Shown piece after piece: positions 1 through 5,559 of a stretch of 5,970 nucleotides of DNA. Numbering within the stretch: position 1 is the first letter of the stretch; every line of letters begins with the position of its first letter. A model generated the notes under the pieces. The model ran no database searches. It had not been told where the DNA came from and saw only the letters and a list, made by a program, of their open reading frames with translations. The DNA comes from Clostridiales bacterium (GTDB lineage Bacteria; Bacillota; Clostridia; Oscillospirales; QAMX01). The position numbers and the translations under genes were made by a program. The DNA lies in contig JAAZBA010000283.1 in assembly GCA_012514045.1 (NCBI GenBank), positions 1-5,970 of the forward strand, read 5' to 3'.

Positions 1-185
1 AGCACCTTGCGTACTGTCACACATACTGCCCGCCACCAGTCTTCAGGCTCCTGCTCCGCCCATCCGTCTCGGGGCTGATAAAGAGGATACTCGTAGGACG
101 CGCTTGCAAGAACGTTGCCAAGCTCATTGAATAATACGGTTTTTGTTCCGCTTGTACCTATATCTATACCCATAAGGTATGCCAT
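1..185 (-). CDS. FGGY-family carbohydrate kinase, xylulokinase-like (partial, N-terminus only)
   Basis: FGGY kinases transfer the ATP phosphate to a sugar or polyol in the cytoplasm, usually as the entry step of catabolism. The visible 61 residues start MAYLMGIDIGTSGTK; residues 6-15 form the family's phosphate-binding loop, with Asp8 as the conserved acid. GWAEQEPEDWW at residues 41-51 is typical of xylulokinase (XylB) and its close relatives. About seven eighths of a usual 480-510 residue protein lies beyond the left edge, so the FGGY signature and catalytic Asp cannot be checked. Start: the ATG at 185 has AAGGAG (197-202, minus strand) 11 bases upstream; the Met at residue 5 is too far from it. 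The gene is divergent from the three ceramidase-family genes and shares their control region, which suggests a common catabolic locus. The family call is firm. The substrate could be xylulose, another ketose, a polyol or gluconate. Confidence 0.88.
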   Translation of the reverse strand, partial: MAYLMGIDIGTSGTKTVLFNELGNVLASASYEYPLYQPRDGWAEQEPEDWWRAVCVTVRKV

Positions 186-218
186 ATTAATTCACACTCC
201 TTATATCAACTTACATAA

Positions 219-247
219 ATTATACCATATGAAAACGATTGAATCAA
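219..247 (-). promoter_or_regulatory. Sigma-A-type promoter for the FGGY kinase
   Basis: On the minus strand, TTGATT (242-247) and a perfect TATAAT (219-224) are separated by exactly 17 bases. Transcription would start near 212, leaving a leader of about 27 bases that contains the kinase ribosome binding site. The match is seen directly; activity is inferred. Confidence 0.75.
229..244 (-). promoter_or_regulatory. Candidate cre / LacI-family operator, box 1
   Basis: Read on the minus strand, this 16-mer is ATTCAATCGTTTTCAT. It matches the Bacillus-type cre consensus WTGNAANCGNWWNCAW at every defined position but one (T in place of the G). It fills most of the kinase promoter spacer and touches its -35 box, so a bound CcpA or local LacI-type repressor would block RNA polymerase. 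No regulator gene is in the window, so CcpA and a pathway-specific repressor cannot be told apart. Confidence 0.5.
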
Positions 248-259
248 TAAAAATCTACA

Positions 260-275
260 ATGAAAATGCTTTTAC
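260..275 (+). promoter_or_regulatory. Weaker candidate cre-like operator, box 2
   Basis: ATGAAAATGCTTTTAC resembles the LacI-family pattern TGAAA-nn-TTTCA but has three mismatches to the full cre consensus, including the central CG. It lies just upstream of the -35 of the plus-strand promoter. Its centre is 31 bp from that of box 1, close to three helical turns, which would suit cooperative or looped binding. It could equally be a chance AT-rich match. Confidence 0.25.
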
Positions 276-278
276 GTC

Positions 279-307
279 TTGCATTATTCAGTGTGAAGTG
301 ATAAAAT
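279..307 (+). promoter_or_regulatory. Promoter for the three-gene ceramidase-family operon
   Basis: TTGCAT (279-284), a 17-base spacer and TAAAAT (302-307), with TG one base before the -10 (an extended -10), point at the operon. The weak -35 is offset by the extended -10. A second -10-like hexamer, TACAAT at 314-319, would start transcription on top of the ribosome binding site and is less likely. The leader would be about 25 bases. Confidence 0.55.
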
Positions 308-323
308 CAATAATACAATTTAA

Positions 324-341
324 AAGGAGATGGTTATTTTG
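324..341 (+). promoter_or_regulatory. Ribosome binding site that decides a TTG start
   Basis: AAGGAG at 324-329 is followed 9 bases later by TTG at 339-341. An in-frame ATG at 330 directly abuts this site and leaves no spacing. The next in-frame ATG at 345 has a 15-base spacing. TTG at 339 is therefore the best-placed start, although ATG 345 gives a protein end (MFKAGFA) closest to the two paralogues. Confidence 0.6.
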
Positions 342-1670
342 TCTATGTTCAAGGCAGGCTTTGCAAGGTGTGATATTACGCCGCCTTTGGGCACACCGAT
401 TTCAGGATACTTCATGGAACGTTTCGCATCAGGTATTCTTGATAAGCTTGAAGCCAATGCCGTAGCAGTATCCGATGGAGAGAGAACCGCCGTAATTATT
501 TCAGCGGACATTCTTAATATCCAGACACCTATAATGAATAAGTTCATTGAGAAGATAGCTTCCGATAACGCTCTGCCCTTCGAGTCGATCTATGTTGCAT
601 GTACTCATACCCATACAGGGCCGAAAATCGGAGCATCTCAGCTCTATGACGATTTTCTTGTGTCAAGGCTCTCCGATGCGGCGAAACTCGCCATAGCAGA
701 TATGTGTCCCGCAAGCGTCGGAATCGGTCGCGGAGAGGCAAAAAAGGTGTCTTTCGTCCGCCGTTACAGAATGAAAGACGGTAAAATCCGCACAAACCCC
801 GGAGTTGGCAATCCTGATATAGTGAACTCAATCGGACTTCCCGATGAAACCGTTCAGGTAGTGCGCTTTGTAAGAGAAGGAAAAGATGACATACTTATTA
901 TAAACTTTCAGGTGCATCCCGATACCATAGGCGGTGACTTTATTTCCGCTGATTATCCGAGATTTGTCAGAGAAACCGTGGAGAATGCCCTTTGCGGAAA
1001 AGTAAAGACGGTTTATTTCAATGGCACCCAGGGTGACACTAACCACGTTAATGTATATGCAGTAAAGGGTGACCTCAACGGACTGAACACCGATTCTTTT
1101 GACGATGTGGCAAGAGGTTATGAGCATTCTCAGCACATGGGAAGAGCTATAGGCGCCGCCGCCTTGTCTGTATACGCCAAATGTGACCCGGTTGAGGTGG
1201 ACAAGGTTTCTTTCGGCAGATCTGTCCTGAAGGTGCCTTCTAACATGCCGAAGGCTGAGGATATGCCTCTGGCATACGAATATGCAAAGCTCCACAATGA
1301 AGGACGAGACAAGGATATACCCTATAAGGGAATGGAGCTTGTAACCGTTGTGGCTGAAGCTCTTCGAATGACAAAGCTTGAGCACGGTCCCGAAGCTTTC
1401 GATCTGGGACTAAGCGCGGTGGCATTCGGTCCCGTGGCGTTTCTTGGCATTCCCGGCGAACCTTTTACCCAGGTAGGCAGATTGATTAAGTCCGGCTCTC
1501 CTTTTGAAATGACTATTCCCACGTGCCTCACAAACGGCTCCGAAGGCTATTACCCTATGCAGGAGGCTTATGATGAGGGCGGGTATGAGGCGAGAAGCTC
1601 CCGTTTTAAAGCCGGTATCGCCGAAAGGATTGCAAAGGGCGGAGTAGAACTTTTGAAATCGATTTATTAA
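339..1670 (+). CDS. Neutral/alkaline ceramidase N-terminal-family hydrolase, copy 1 of 3
   Basis: First gene of the operon, 443 residues from the TTG start. It belongs to the metal-dependent amidohydrolase family of neutral ceramidases (PF04734-like). It opens with FKAGFARCDITPP, the family's usual first strand. Predicted zinc ligands by analogy to Pseudomonas and human ceramidase are His90 (in ACTHTHTGP; His92 would be the catalytic partner), His193 (QVHPD), Glu374 (PGEPF) and Tyr416 (GGYEA). FVRR..MKDG..RTNPG near 139-155 corresponds to the ceramidase Arg..NP motif. The ceramidase nucleophile region GD-x-SPN reads GDTNHVN (232-238), so the Ser is absent. There is no signal peptide and no ceramidase C-terminal domain, so it is a cytoplasmic protein about 200 residues shorter than true ceramidases. 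Compared with the other copies it has about 14 extra residues between GDTNHVN and HMGR. Family membership is firm; the substrate is unknown and ceramide is unlikely. Confidence 0.9.
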   Translation: MSMFKAGFARCDITPPLGTPISGYFMERFASGILDKLEANAVAVSDGERTAVIISADILNIQTPIMNKFIEKIASDNALPFESIYVACTHTHTGPKIGASQLYDDFLVSRLSDAAKLAIADMCPASVGIGRGEAKKVSFVRRYRMKDGKIRTNPGVGNPDIVNSIGLPDETVQVVRFVREGKDDILIINFQVHPDTIGGDFISADYPRFVRETVENALCGKVKTVYFNGTQGDTNHVNVYAVKGDLNGLNTDSFDDVARGYEHSQHMGRAIGAAALSVYAKCDPVEVDKVSFGRSVLKVPSNMPKAEDMPLAYEYAKLHNEGRDKDIPYKGMELVTVVAEALRMTKLEHGPEAFDLGLSAVAFGPVAFLGIPGEPFTQVGRLIKSGSPFEMTIPTCLTNGSEGYYPMQEAYDEGGYEARSSRFKAGIAERIAKGGVELLKSIY

Positions 1671-1682
1671 TAATTCTAAATG

Positions 1683-1689
1683 AAAGGAA
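1683..1689 (+). promoter_or_regulatory. Ribosome binding site of ceramidase-family copy 2
   Basis: AAAGGAA lies 9 bases before the ATG at 1699, inside the 28-base gap after copy 1. I see no promoter or hairpin in this gap, which supports co-transcription. Confidence 0.7.
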
Positions 1690-1698
1690 CAGATTAAA

Positions 1699-3012
1699 AT
1701 GAAAGCAGGATTTGCAAGACTTGACATAACACCTCCCTTTGGAACAAGGTTATCCGGCTATTTTCATGAACGCATAGCGGATGGAATAATCGATCCGCTG
1801 CTGGTCAGTGCTGTAGCCTTCTCTGACGGAGAAAAAACTGCCGCTGCTGTCAGCGTCGATGTAATCGGTATGCGCCAGGATGTGATGGACATAATAAGAC
1901 ATCGCGCTGCGGAAAACAACAAGATGGACTACGAGAGTATCTTTATAGCCTGCACCCACACCCATACCGGTCCTGTAATCGACAAGGGAAAATTGTTCCA
2001 GATAAACCCCGAGTATAATGAATATCTCTATTCAAGGATATCCGACGCAATCGGACTGGCTATAGCGGATATGAAGGAATGCATTGCTGAGATAGCCAGA
2101 GGAGAGGCAAAGGGCATCTCTTTCGTCCGCCGCTTCCGCATGAAGGACGGCTCCACAAGGACAAATCCCGGTAACGACCCCAATGTTGTCGGACCTATCG
2201 GTACACCCGACGAGACCGTTCAGCTTGTAAAGCTCATCCGCGATGACGCAGCGGATATAGCCATTGTCAATTTCCAGGTACATCCCGATACAGTGGGCGG
2301 CAACAGTTTCTGTTCCGACTATCCCGGCTTTGTAAGACGGACTCTTGAGGGCGCTCTGAAGGGTGAAAAGGATGGCAAGGGAGTGCATGTTATATACTTC
2401 AATGGCGCTCAGGGTGACACAAATCACGTGAATATCCATATGGCACGTAAAAAGGGCGCAGGACACGCCCAGCATATGGGCAGAGTGATTGCCGGAGCCG
2501 TGCTCAGCATATATTCCTATGCGGAACCTTGTGAATCCGATAAGGTATATTATGGCCAAATGGTCCGTGAGGTACCTTCCAACAGAGGTACGCCTGAGCA
2601 GGTGGCTGCTGCCAAGGAGCTCAATCGGTTCCATAATGAAAATCCCGAGGAATTCGCAAAGAAGTACCCCGGCATGATGAGTGCCACAGTGCTGGGAGAG
2701 GCAAACGCCTGGATAAGACATGAATTCGGTCCCGATTCTTTCGGACTTTACCTTACAAGCGTGGGATTTGGCGATGTGGTCTTTGTCGGGCTCCCCGGTG
2801 AGCCTTTCACAGATATAGGTCGCGGAATAAAGAAAGGCTCCAAGTTTAAAATGACAATCCCATGCTGCTGTGCAAACGGCGCTCAGGGATACTATCCAAT
2901 GAAGTCAGCGTATGAAGAGGGAGGATATGAGGCGAGAAGCTCTAACTTTAAGGCAGGAGTTGCCGAAGCGCTGATTGAAACAGGAGTGGAGCTTGTAAAC
3001 GGCCTCAAATAG
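1699..3012 (+). CDS. Neutral/alkaline ceramidase N-terminal-family hydrolase, copy 2 of 3
   Basis: This 437-residue protein starts MKAGFARLDITPP and aligns along its whole length with its two neighbours; by eye it is closest to copy 3. Predicted metal ligands are His87 (with His89, in ACTHTHTGP), His195 (QVHPD), Glu368 (PGEPF) and Tyr410 (GGYEA). GDTNHVN at 239-245 replaces the ceramidase GD-x-SPN, so Asn stands where the nucleophilic Ser would be. A run of three cysteines (389-391, in IPCCCANG) and the Cys before the HxH motif are notable: copies 1 and 3 keep the latter, but only one and two of the former. There is no signal peptide or membrane segment, so it should act in the cytoplasm. Copy 1 lies 28 bases upstream and copy 3 12 bases downstream, consistent with one transcript. 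The reaction is probably metal-dependent hydrolysis of an amide or ester; the substrate cannot be read from sequence. Confidence 0.9.
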   Translation: MKAGFARLDITPPFGTRLSGYFHERIADGIIDPLLVSAVAFSDGEKTAAAVSVDVIGMRQDVMDIIRHRAAENNKMDYESIFIACTHTHTGPVIDKGKLFQINPEYNEYLYSRISDAIGLAIADMKECIAEIARGEAKGISFVRRFRMKDGSTRTNPGNDPNVVGPIGTPDETVQLVKLIRDDAADIAIVNFQVHPDTVGGNSFCSDYPGFVRRTLEGALKGEKDGKGVHVIYFNGAQGDTNHVNIHMARKKGAGHAQHMGRVIAGAVLSIYSYAEPCESDKVYYGQMVREVPSNRGTPEQVAAAKELNRFHNENPEEFAKKYPGMMSATVLGEANAWIRHEFGPDSFGLYLTSVGFGDVVFVGLPGEPFTDIGRGIKKGSKFKMTIPCCCANGAQGYYPMKSAYEEGGYEARSSNFKAGVAEALIETGVELVNGLK

Positions 3013-3015
3013 GAG
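3011..3015 (+). promoter_or_regulatory. Ribosome binding site of copy 3, overlapping the copy 2 stop codon
   Basis: AGGAG begins on the second base of the TAG stop of copy 2 (3010-3012) and lies 9 bases before the ATG at 3025. The overlap suggests that ribosomes finishing copy 2 can restart on copy 3, coupling their expression. Confidence 0.75.
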
Positions 3016-3024
3016 ATAAAGAAA

Positions 3025-4329
3025 ATGAAGGCTGGATTTTCGCGTCTTGAAATAACGCCTCCCCTTGGAATACGCATCGTGGGCTATTACAGTGAGCGGA
3101 TTGCTGACGGAGTTATCGACCCTCTGACGGTAAGCGCAGTCGCTTTTTCAGATGGTGACAATACGGCAGTTGCTGTGAGCATGGATGTACTGGAGTTGCT
3201 GCAGATCACAATGGATATCATAAGAAAAAGAGCTGCACGGCGCAACAATATCCCTTACGAAGCTATCCTCCTTGCCTGTACCCATACTCATACAGGACCT
3301 CAGATTGACGAGGGGATGCTGTTTAAGACTGATCCCGCTTACAACGAGTATTTCTTTAACAGAGTTTCCGATGCCATAACTTTTGCCATTGAGGATATGA
3401 AGGAAGCAACAGTGGAGACAGTCAGGGGAGTAGTCAGGAATATAGCCTTTATCAGACGCTTTCGCATGAAGGACGGTTCCACAAGAACAAATCCAGGACT
3501 GAATCCGGATGTTGTAGCACCCATTGGCGAACCCGATGAGACAGTACAGCTAGTTAAGATAAAGCGAGAGGGAGCGCCCGACATAGCGATTGTCAACTTC
3601 CAGGTTCATCCCGATGTGATAGGAGGGACAAAATTCTGTTCCGACTATCCCGGATTTATGAGACGCACCCTTGAAGGCGCTCTGAAAGACGAAAGAGACG
3701 GTGTAAAAGTTGTATATTTCAACGGAGCCCAGGGTGATACAAACCACGTTAACCGTTTCGGGAATATGACTAAAGGTCTTGCTCACTCTGAACATATGGG
3801 AAGAGCAATAGCCGGGGCTGTATTGGCTGTATACTCACACACTGTGCCTGTGGTTTCCGACAAGGTGTATTTCGGTCAGCAAAACGCCATGGTTTATGCT
3901 AATCGTGGCACACATCAGGAGATAGCAGCCGCAAAGGCGTTTATGCGGATAAAAGATGAAAAGGGAGATAAAGCGGCAATTGACGCGAATCTTGGCATAG
4001 TGAGCCATCCCCACGCCCAGAGAATACTATGGCTTGAACATGCTCCGGAAATATTGCCCCTTTATGTAACCTGCGTGGGTTTCGGAGACGTGGCATTTAT
4101 CGGTATCCCGGGAGAACCCTTTACAGAGATAGGAAGACAGATAAAAAAGAAATCGTACTTTGAAATGACGATTCCCTGCTGCAACGCTAATGGCTCGGAG
4201 GGTTACTATCCGATGAAGGATACCTTTGAGGGAGGAAGCTACGAAACAATCAGCTCAAGATTTAAATCAGGTGTCGCGGAAGTGCTCATTGATACGGCAA
4301 TAGAGCTCACCCGAAAACTGAAAGGATAG
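3025..4329 (+). CDS. Neutral/alkaline ceramidase N-terminal-family hydrolase, copy 3 of 3
   Basis: Last gene of the operon, 434 residues, starting MKAGFSRLEITPP. The full predicted metal site is kept: His87 (with His89), His195 (QVHPD), Glu364 (PGEPF) and Tyr406, here in GGSYETISS, where the other two copies have GGYEARSS. GDTNHVN (237-243) again lacks the ceramidase Ser. The stretch at roughly 289-340 is the most divergent from its neighbours: it holds a lysine- and aspartate-rich segment, and VSHPHAQRILWLEH replaces the sequence before the conserved Gly-rich strand. This suggests a different substrate pocket from copies 1 and 2. No signal peptide is present. It ends just before a hairpin and convergent genes. 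The family is certain; whether all three copies act on different substrates or form a hetero-oligomer is unknown. Confidence 0.9.
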   Translation: MKAGFSRLEITPPLGIRIVGYYSERIADGVIDPLTVSAVAFSDGDNTAVAVSMDVLELLQITMDIIRKRAARRNNIPYEAILLACTHTHTGPQIDEGMLFKTDPAYNEYFFNRVSDAITFAIEDMKEATVETVRGVVRNIAFIRRFRMKDGSTRTNPGLNPDVVAPIGEPDETVQLVKIKREGAPDIAIVNFQVHPDVIGGTKFCSDYPGFMRRTLEGALKDERDGVKVVYFNGAQGDTNHVNRFGNMTKGLAHSEHMGRAIAGAVLAVYSHTVPVVSDKVYFGQQNAMVYANRGTHQEIAAAKAFMRIKDEKGDKAAIDANLGIVSHPHAQRILWLEHAPEILPLYVTCVGFGDVAFIGIPGEPFTEIGRQIKKKSYFEMTIPCCNANGSEGYYPMKDTFEGGSYETISSRFKSGVAEVLIDTAIELTRKLKG

Positions 4330-4332
4330 CAT

Positions 4333-4361
4333 AGAAGCCATCGGTCAAGCCGGTGGCTTCT
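4333..4361 (+). terminator. Hairpin between convergent genes, likely terminator
   Basis: AGAAGCCATCGG (4333-4344) pairs with CCGGTGGCTTCT (4350-4361): 12 bp with one G-T wobble and a five-base TCAAG loop. It fills most of the 38-base gap between the copy 3 stop and the stop of the TRIC gene on the other strand. The T-tract after it is poor on the plus strand (TGCAT) and also on the minus strand, so it may be a weak or bidirectional terminator, or a 3'-end stabilising hairpin. Confidence 0.6.
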
Positions 4362-4367
4362 TGCATA

Positions 4368-5006
4368 TCATAGCTTGAATCTCGGGAGATTCCACTTGTA
4401 CTTGGTGGCAAGCATTCTTATTGTGATTATAACCGCCGGACATAGTATATAAGAAGCAATAGAGGGAAGTCCGAGCCTGTATGTCAAAAGGTAAACGAGA
4501 GCGCCGATAATGGCGGCAACGGCGTATACGTGCTTTTTCAGCACATAGGGGATTGTTCCTACAAGAACATCCCGCAGAAGTCCTCCGCCAACACCTGTTA
4601 TAGTGCCAACGAAAACAAGTAGGAAGCCATTGTTTCCGAATCCGGCGTTTATAGCACCTGTCATACCGACAGCTACGAATATCCCCAACCCGATAGCGTC
4701 AAATACGTTTATTACAGAGTGCAGCTTTTCAAAGTATTTCGCAAAGCTGGATTTGAAGTGAAAAAAAAGCAGAAATACAGAAACACAGGTGAGAAACGCC
4801 ACAAGCACAAATGTAGGATCTCTGAATAGAGTAGGGGGCAGATACCCGAGGATAACATCCCTTGTAAGTCCGCCACCCACGGCAGTTAATACGCCTACTA
4901 CTGTGGCTCCGAATATGTCAAGATCCCGTTCCATAGCGATTGTAACGCCGGAAACTGCAAAGGCGATACTTCCTATTATCTCGAATATATGTATTATTAG
5001 TTCCAT
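4368..5006 (-). CDS. TRIC / UPF0126-family membrane channel protein (YicG/YadS-like)
   Basis: A 212-residue integral membrane protein of the prokaryotic TRIC (trimeric intracellular cation channel) family, PF03458-like. The family is built of two repeats of three helices plus a seventh. Both repeats are visible: GGGLTRDVILG at 44-54 and GGGLLRDVLVG at 140-150, each the family's glycine-rich kink followed by Arg-Asp. Hydrophobic segments lie near 3-21, 31-53, 64-83, 98-120, 126-149, 160-176 and 182-200. Length matches the usual 200-215. Structurally studied relatives form trimers with one monovalent-cation pore per subunit; the cellular role in bacteria is poorly defined, so transported ion is inference. 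GAGGG (5014-5018, minus strand) sits 7 bases before the ATG. The gene starts 16 bases after the stop of the upstream zinc-ribbon gene and is probably co-transcribed with it. Confidence 0.93.
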   Translation of the reverse strand: MELIIHIFEIIGSIAFAVSGVTIAMERDLDIFGATVVGVLTAVGGGLTRDVILGYLPPTLFRDPTFVLVAFLTCVSVFLLFFHFKSSFAKYFEKLHSVINVFDAIGLGIFVAVGMTGAINAGFGNNGFLLVFVGTITGVGGGLLRDVLVGTIPYVLKKHVYAVAAIIGALVYLLTYRLGLPSIASYILCPAVIITIRMLATKYKWNLPRFKL

Positions 5007-5022
5007 ACTTTCACCCTCTGTA

Positions 5023-5436
5023 TCAAGCCTTTTTGGTAAATTTATTTCCGCAGTGGGGACAGGTGATGGATATTTTCTTTCCGAGTTTCGGTACGCGAAC
5101 CGTTGTTTTACAGGTAGGACAGCGGAAGAAGCGATATTGTTTGCGCTGCTTAAAACGTATTATTCTTGTTTTAAAGAAGCTCTTTACAGGTCTGTAAACC
5201 TTTAAAAAAAGCTCATTTTCTTTGCGTCTGGCGGAAATATTTTTTGAAAGCATGCGAAAGAAGGAGATAATCAATATTGCGTATCCAACAATGAGCAGCG
5301 CCGGCATCCTGAGAAACTGAGCAAACAACACCACAATGATATAGAATATAAGAAGCGCAACGCTGAGTTGATCGGAGCCGTAGCGTCCGTACATAACCCG
5401 GCGAAACCATTCGATGAGTTTATAAAGCCATTTCAT
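5023..5436 (-). CDS. Small membrane protein with C-terminal zinc ribbon
   Basis: A 137-residue protein with three parts. Residues 1-22 are amphipathic and include RRVMYGRYGSD. Two membrane segments follow, near 24-42 and 44-60, separated by Arg43. A strongly basic cytoplasmic tail follows at about 64-105. The C-terminus is a zinc ribbon with four cysteines in two pairs, CPTC at 106-109 and CPHC at 126-129. Proteins of this build with a GRxGxD motif are common in Clostridia as hypothetical proteins; I know no assigned function. Start choice: TAAGGGG on the minus strand lies 9 bases before the ATG at 5436. The ATG at 5442 is only 3 bases from it, and an ATG at 5487 lies upstream of the ribosome site, overlapping the promoter. 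It is the first gene of a two-gene operon with the TRIC gene. The basic tail and ribbon could bind nucleic acid or a protein partner; this is inference. Confidence 0.82.
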   Translation of the reverse strand: MKWLYKLIEWFRRVMYGRYGSDQLSVALLIFYIIVVLFAQFLRMPALLIVGYAILIISFFRMLSKNISARRKENELFLKVYRPVKSFFKTRIIRFKQRKQYRFFRCPTCKTTVRVPKLGKKISITCPHCGNKFTKKA

Positions 5437-5466
5437 ATGCATTGACCCCTTAGGTTTTATATTATA

Positions 5467-5495
5467 ATTGTACGATAAAACAGACAAATAATCAA
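5467..5495 (-). promoter_or_regulatory. Promoter of the zinc-ribbon / TRIC operon
   Basis: On the minus strand, TTGATT (5490-5495), a 17-base spacer and TACAAT (5467-5472) form a good sigma-A promoter. Transcription would begin near 5460, about 24 bases before the ATG at 5436. This placement argues against the upstream ATG at 5487, which would fall inside the promoter. Confidence 0.7.
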
Positions 5496-5515
5496 GTGCA
5501 AAATATAAAAATGTA

Positions 5516-5524
5516 TGATATAAT
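5516..5524 (+). promoter_or_regulatory. Extended -10 promoter element for addB
   Basis: TGATATAAT gives a perfect TATAAT (5519-5524) with the TG extension. The -35 region 17 bases upstream (GTGCAA, 5496-5501) is weak and directly adjoins the -35 of the divergent promoter. Transcription would start near 5531, about 26 bases before the GTG start. Confidence 0.5.
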
Positions 5525-5544
5525 TGACAATGAAAACAATTATT

Positions 5545-5559
5545 GGAGGTGAGGCTGTG
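5545..5559 (+). promoter_or_regulatory. Ribosome binding site that decides the GTG start of addB
   Basis: GGAGG (5545-5549) stands 7 bases before GTG at 5557. An in-frame ATG at 5530 has no ribosome site, falls at the predicted transcription start, and would add nine residues not usual before the AddB P-loop strand. Confidence 0.75.

Noticed and set aside
330..338. ATG at 330 as the start of copy 1
   Set aside because: It directly abuts AAGGAG at 324-329, leaving no spacing, and adds residues not present in the paralogues.
115..465. Plus-strand open frame of 116 codons crossing the left control region
   Set aside because: It covers the kinase start, both promoters and the start of copy 1, has no ribosome site, and its translation resembles no family.
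828..1385. Long minus-strand open frame inside copy 1 (185 codons)
   Set aside because: It is antisense to a clear gene. A similar frame at 2032-2721 in copy 2 arises because the two genes share codon patterns. Neither has a ribosome site or recognisable motifs.
2032..2721. Long minus-strand open frame inside copy 2 (229 codons)
   Set aside because: Same reason: a shadow of the paralogous coding sequence, His- and Cys-rich because it is the complement of conserved codons.
339..4329. Calling the three genes true ceramidases acting on host sphingolipids
   Set aside because: No signal peptide, no C-terminal ceramidase domain and no Ser in the nucleophile motif. Only family membership is supported.
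4789..5205. Plus-strand open frame opposite the TRIC and zinc-ribbon genes
   Set aside because: The two minus-strand genes have clear family motifs, ribosome sites and a promoter; this frame has none.
5437..5487. Upstream ATG at 5487 as the start of the zinc-ribbon gene
   Set aside because: It lies within the predicted promoter and upstream of the ribosome binding site; the added residues show no conserved character.
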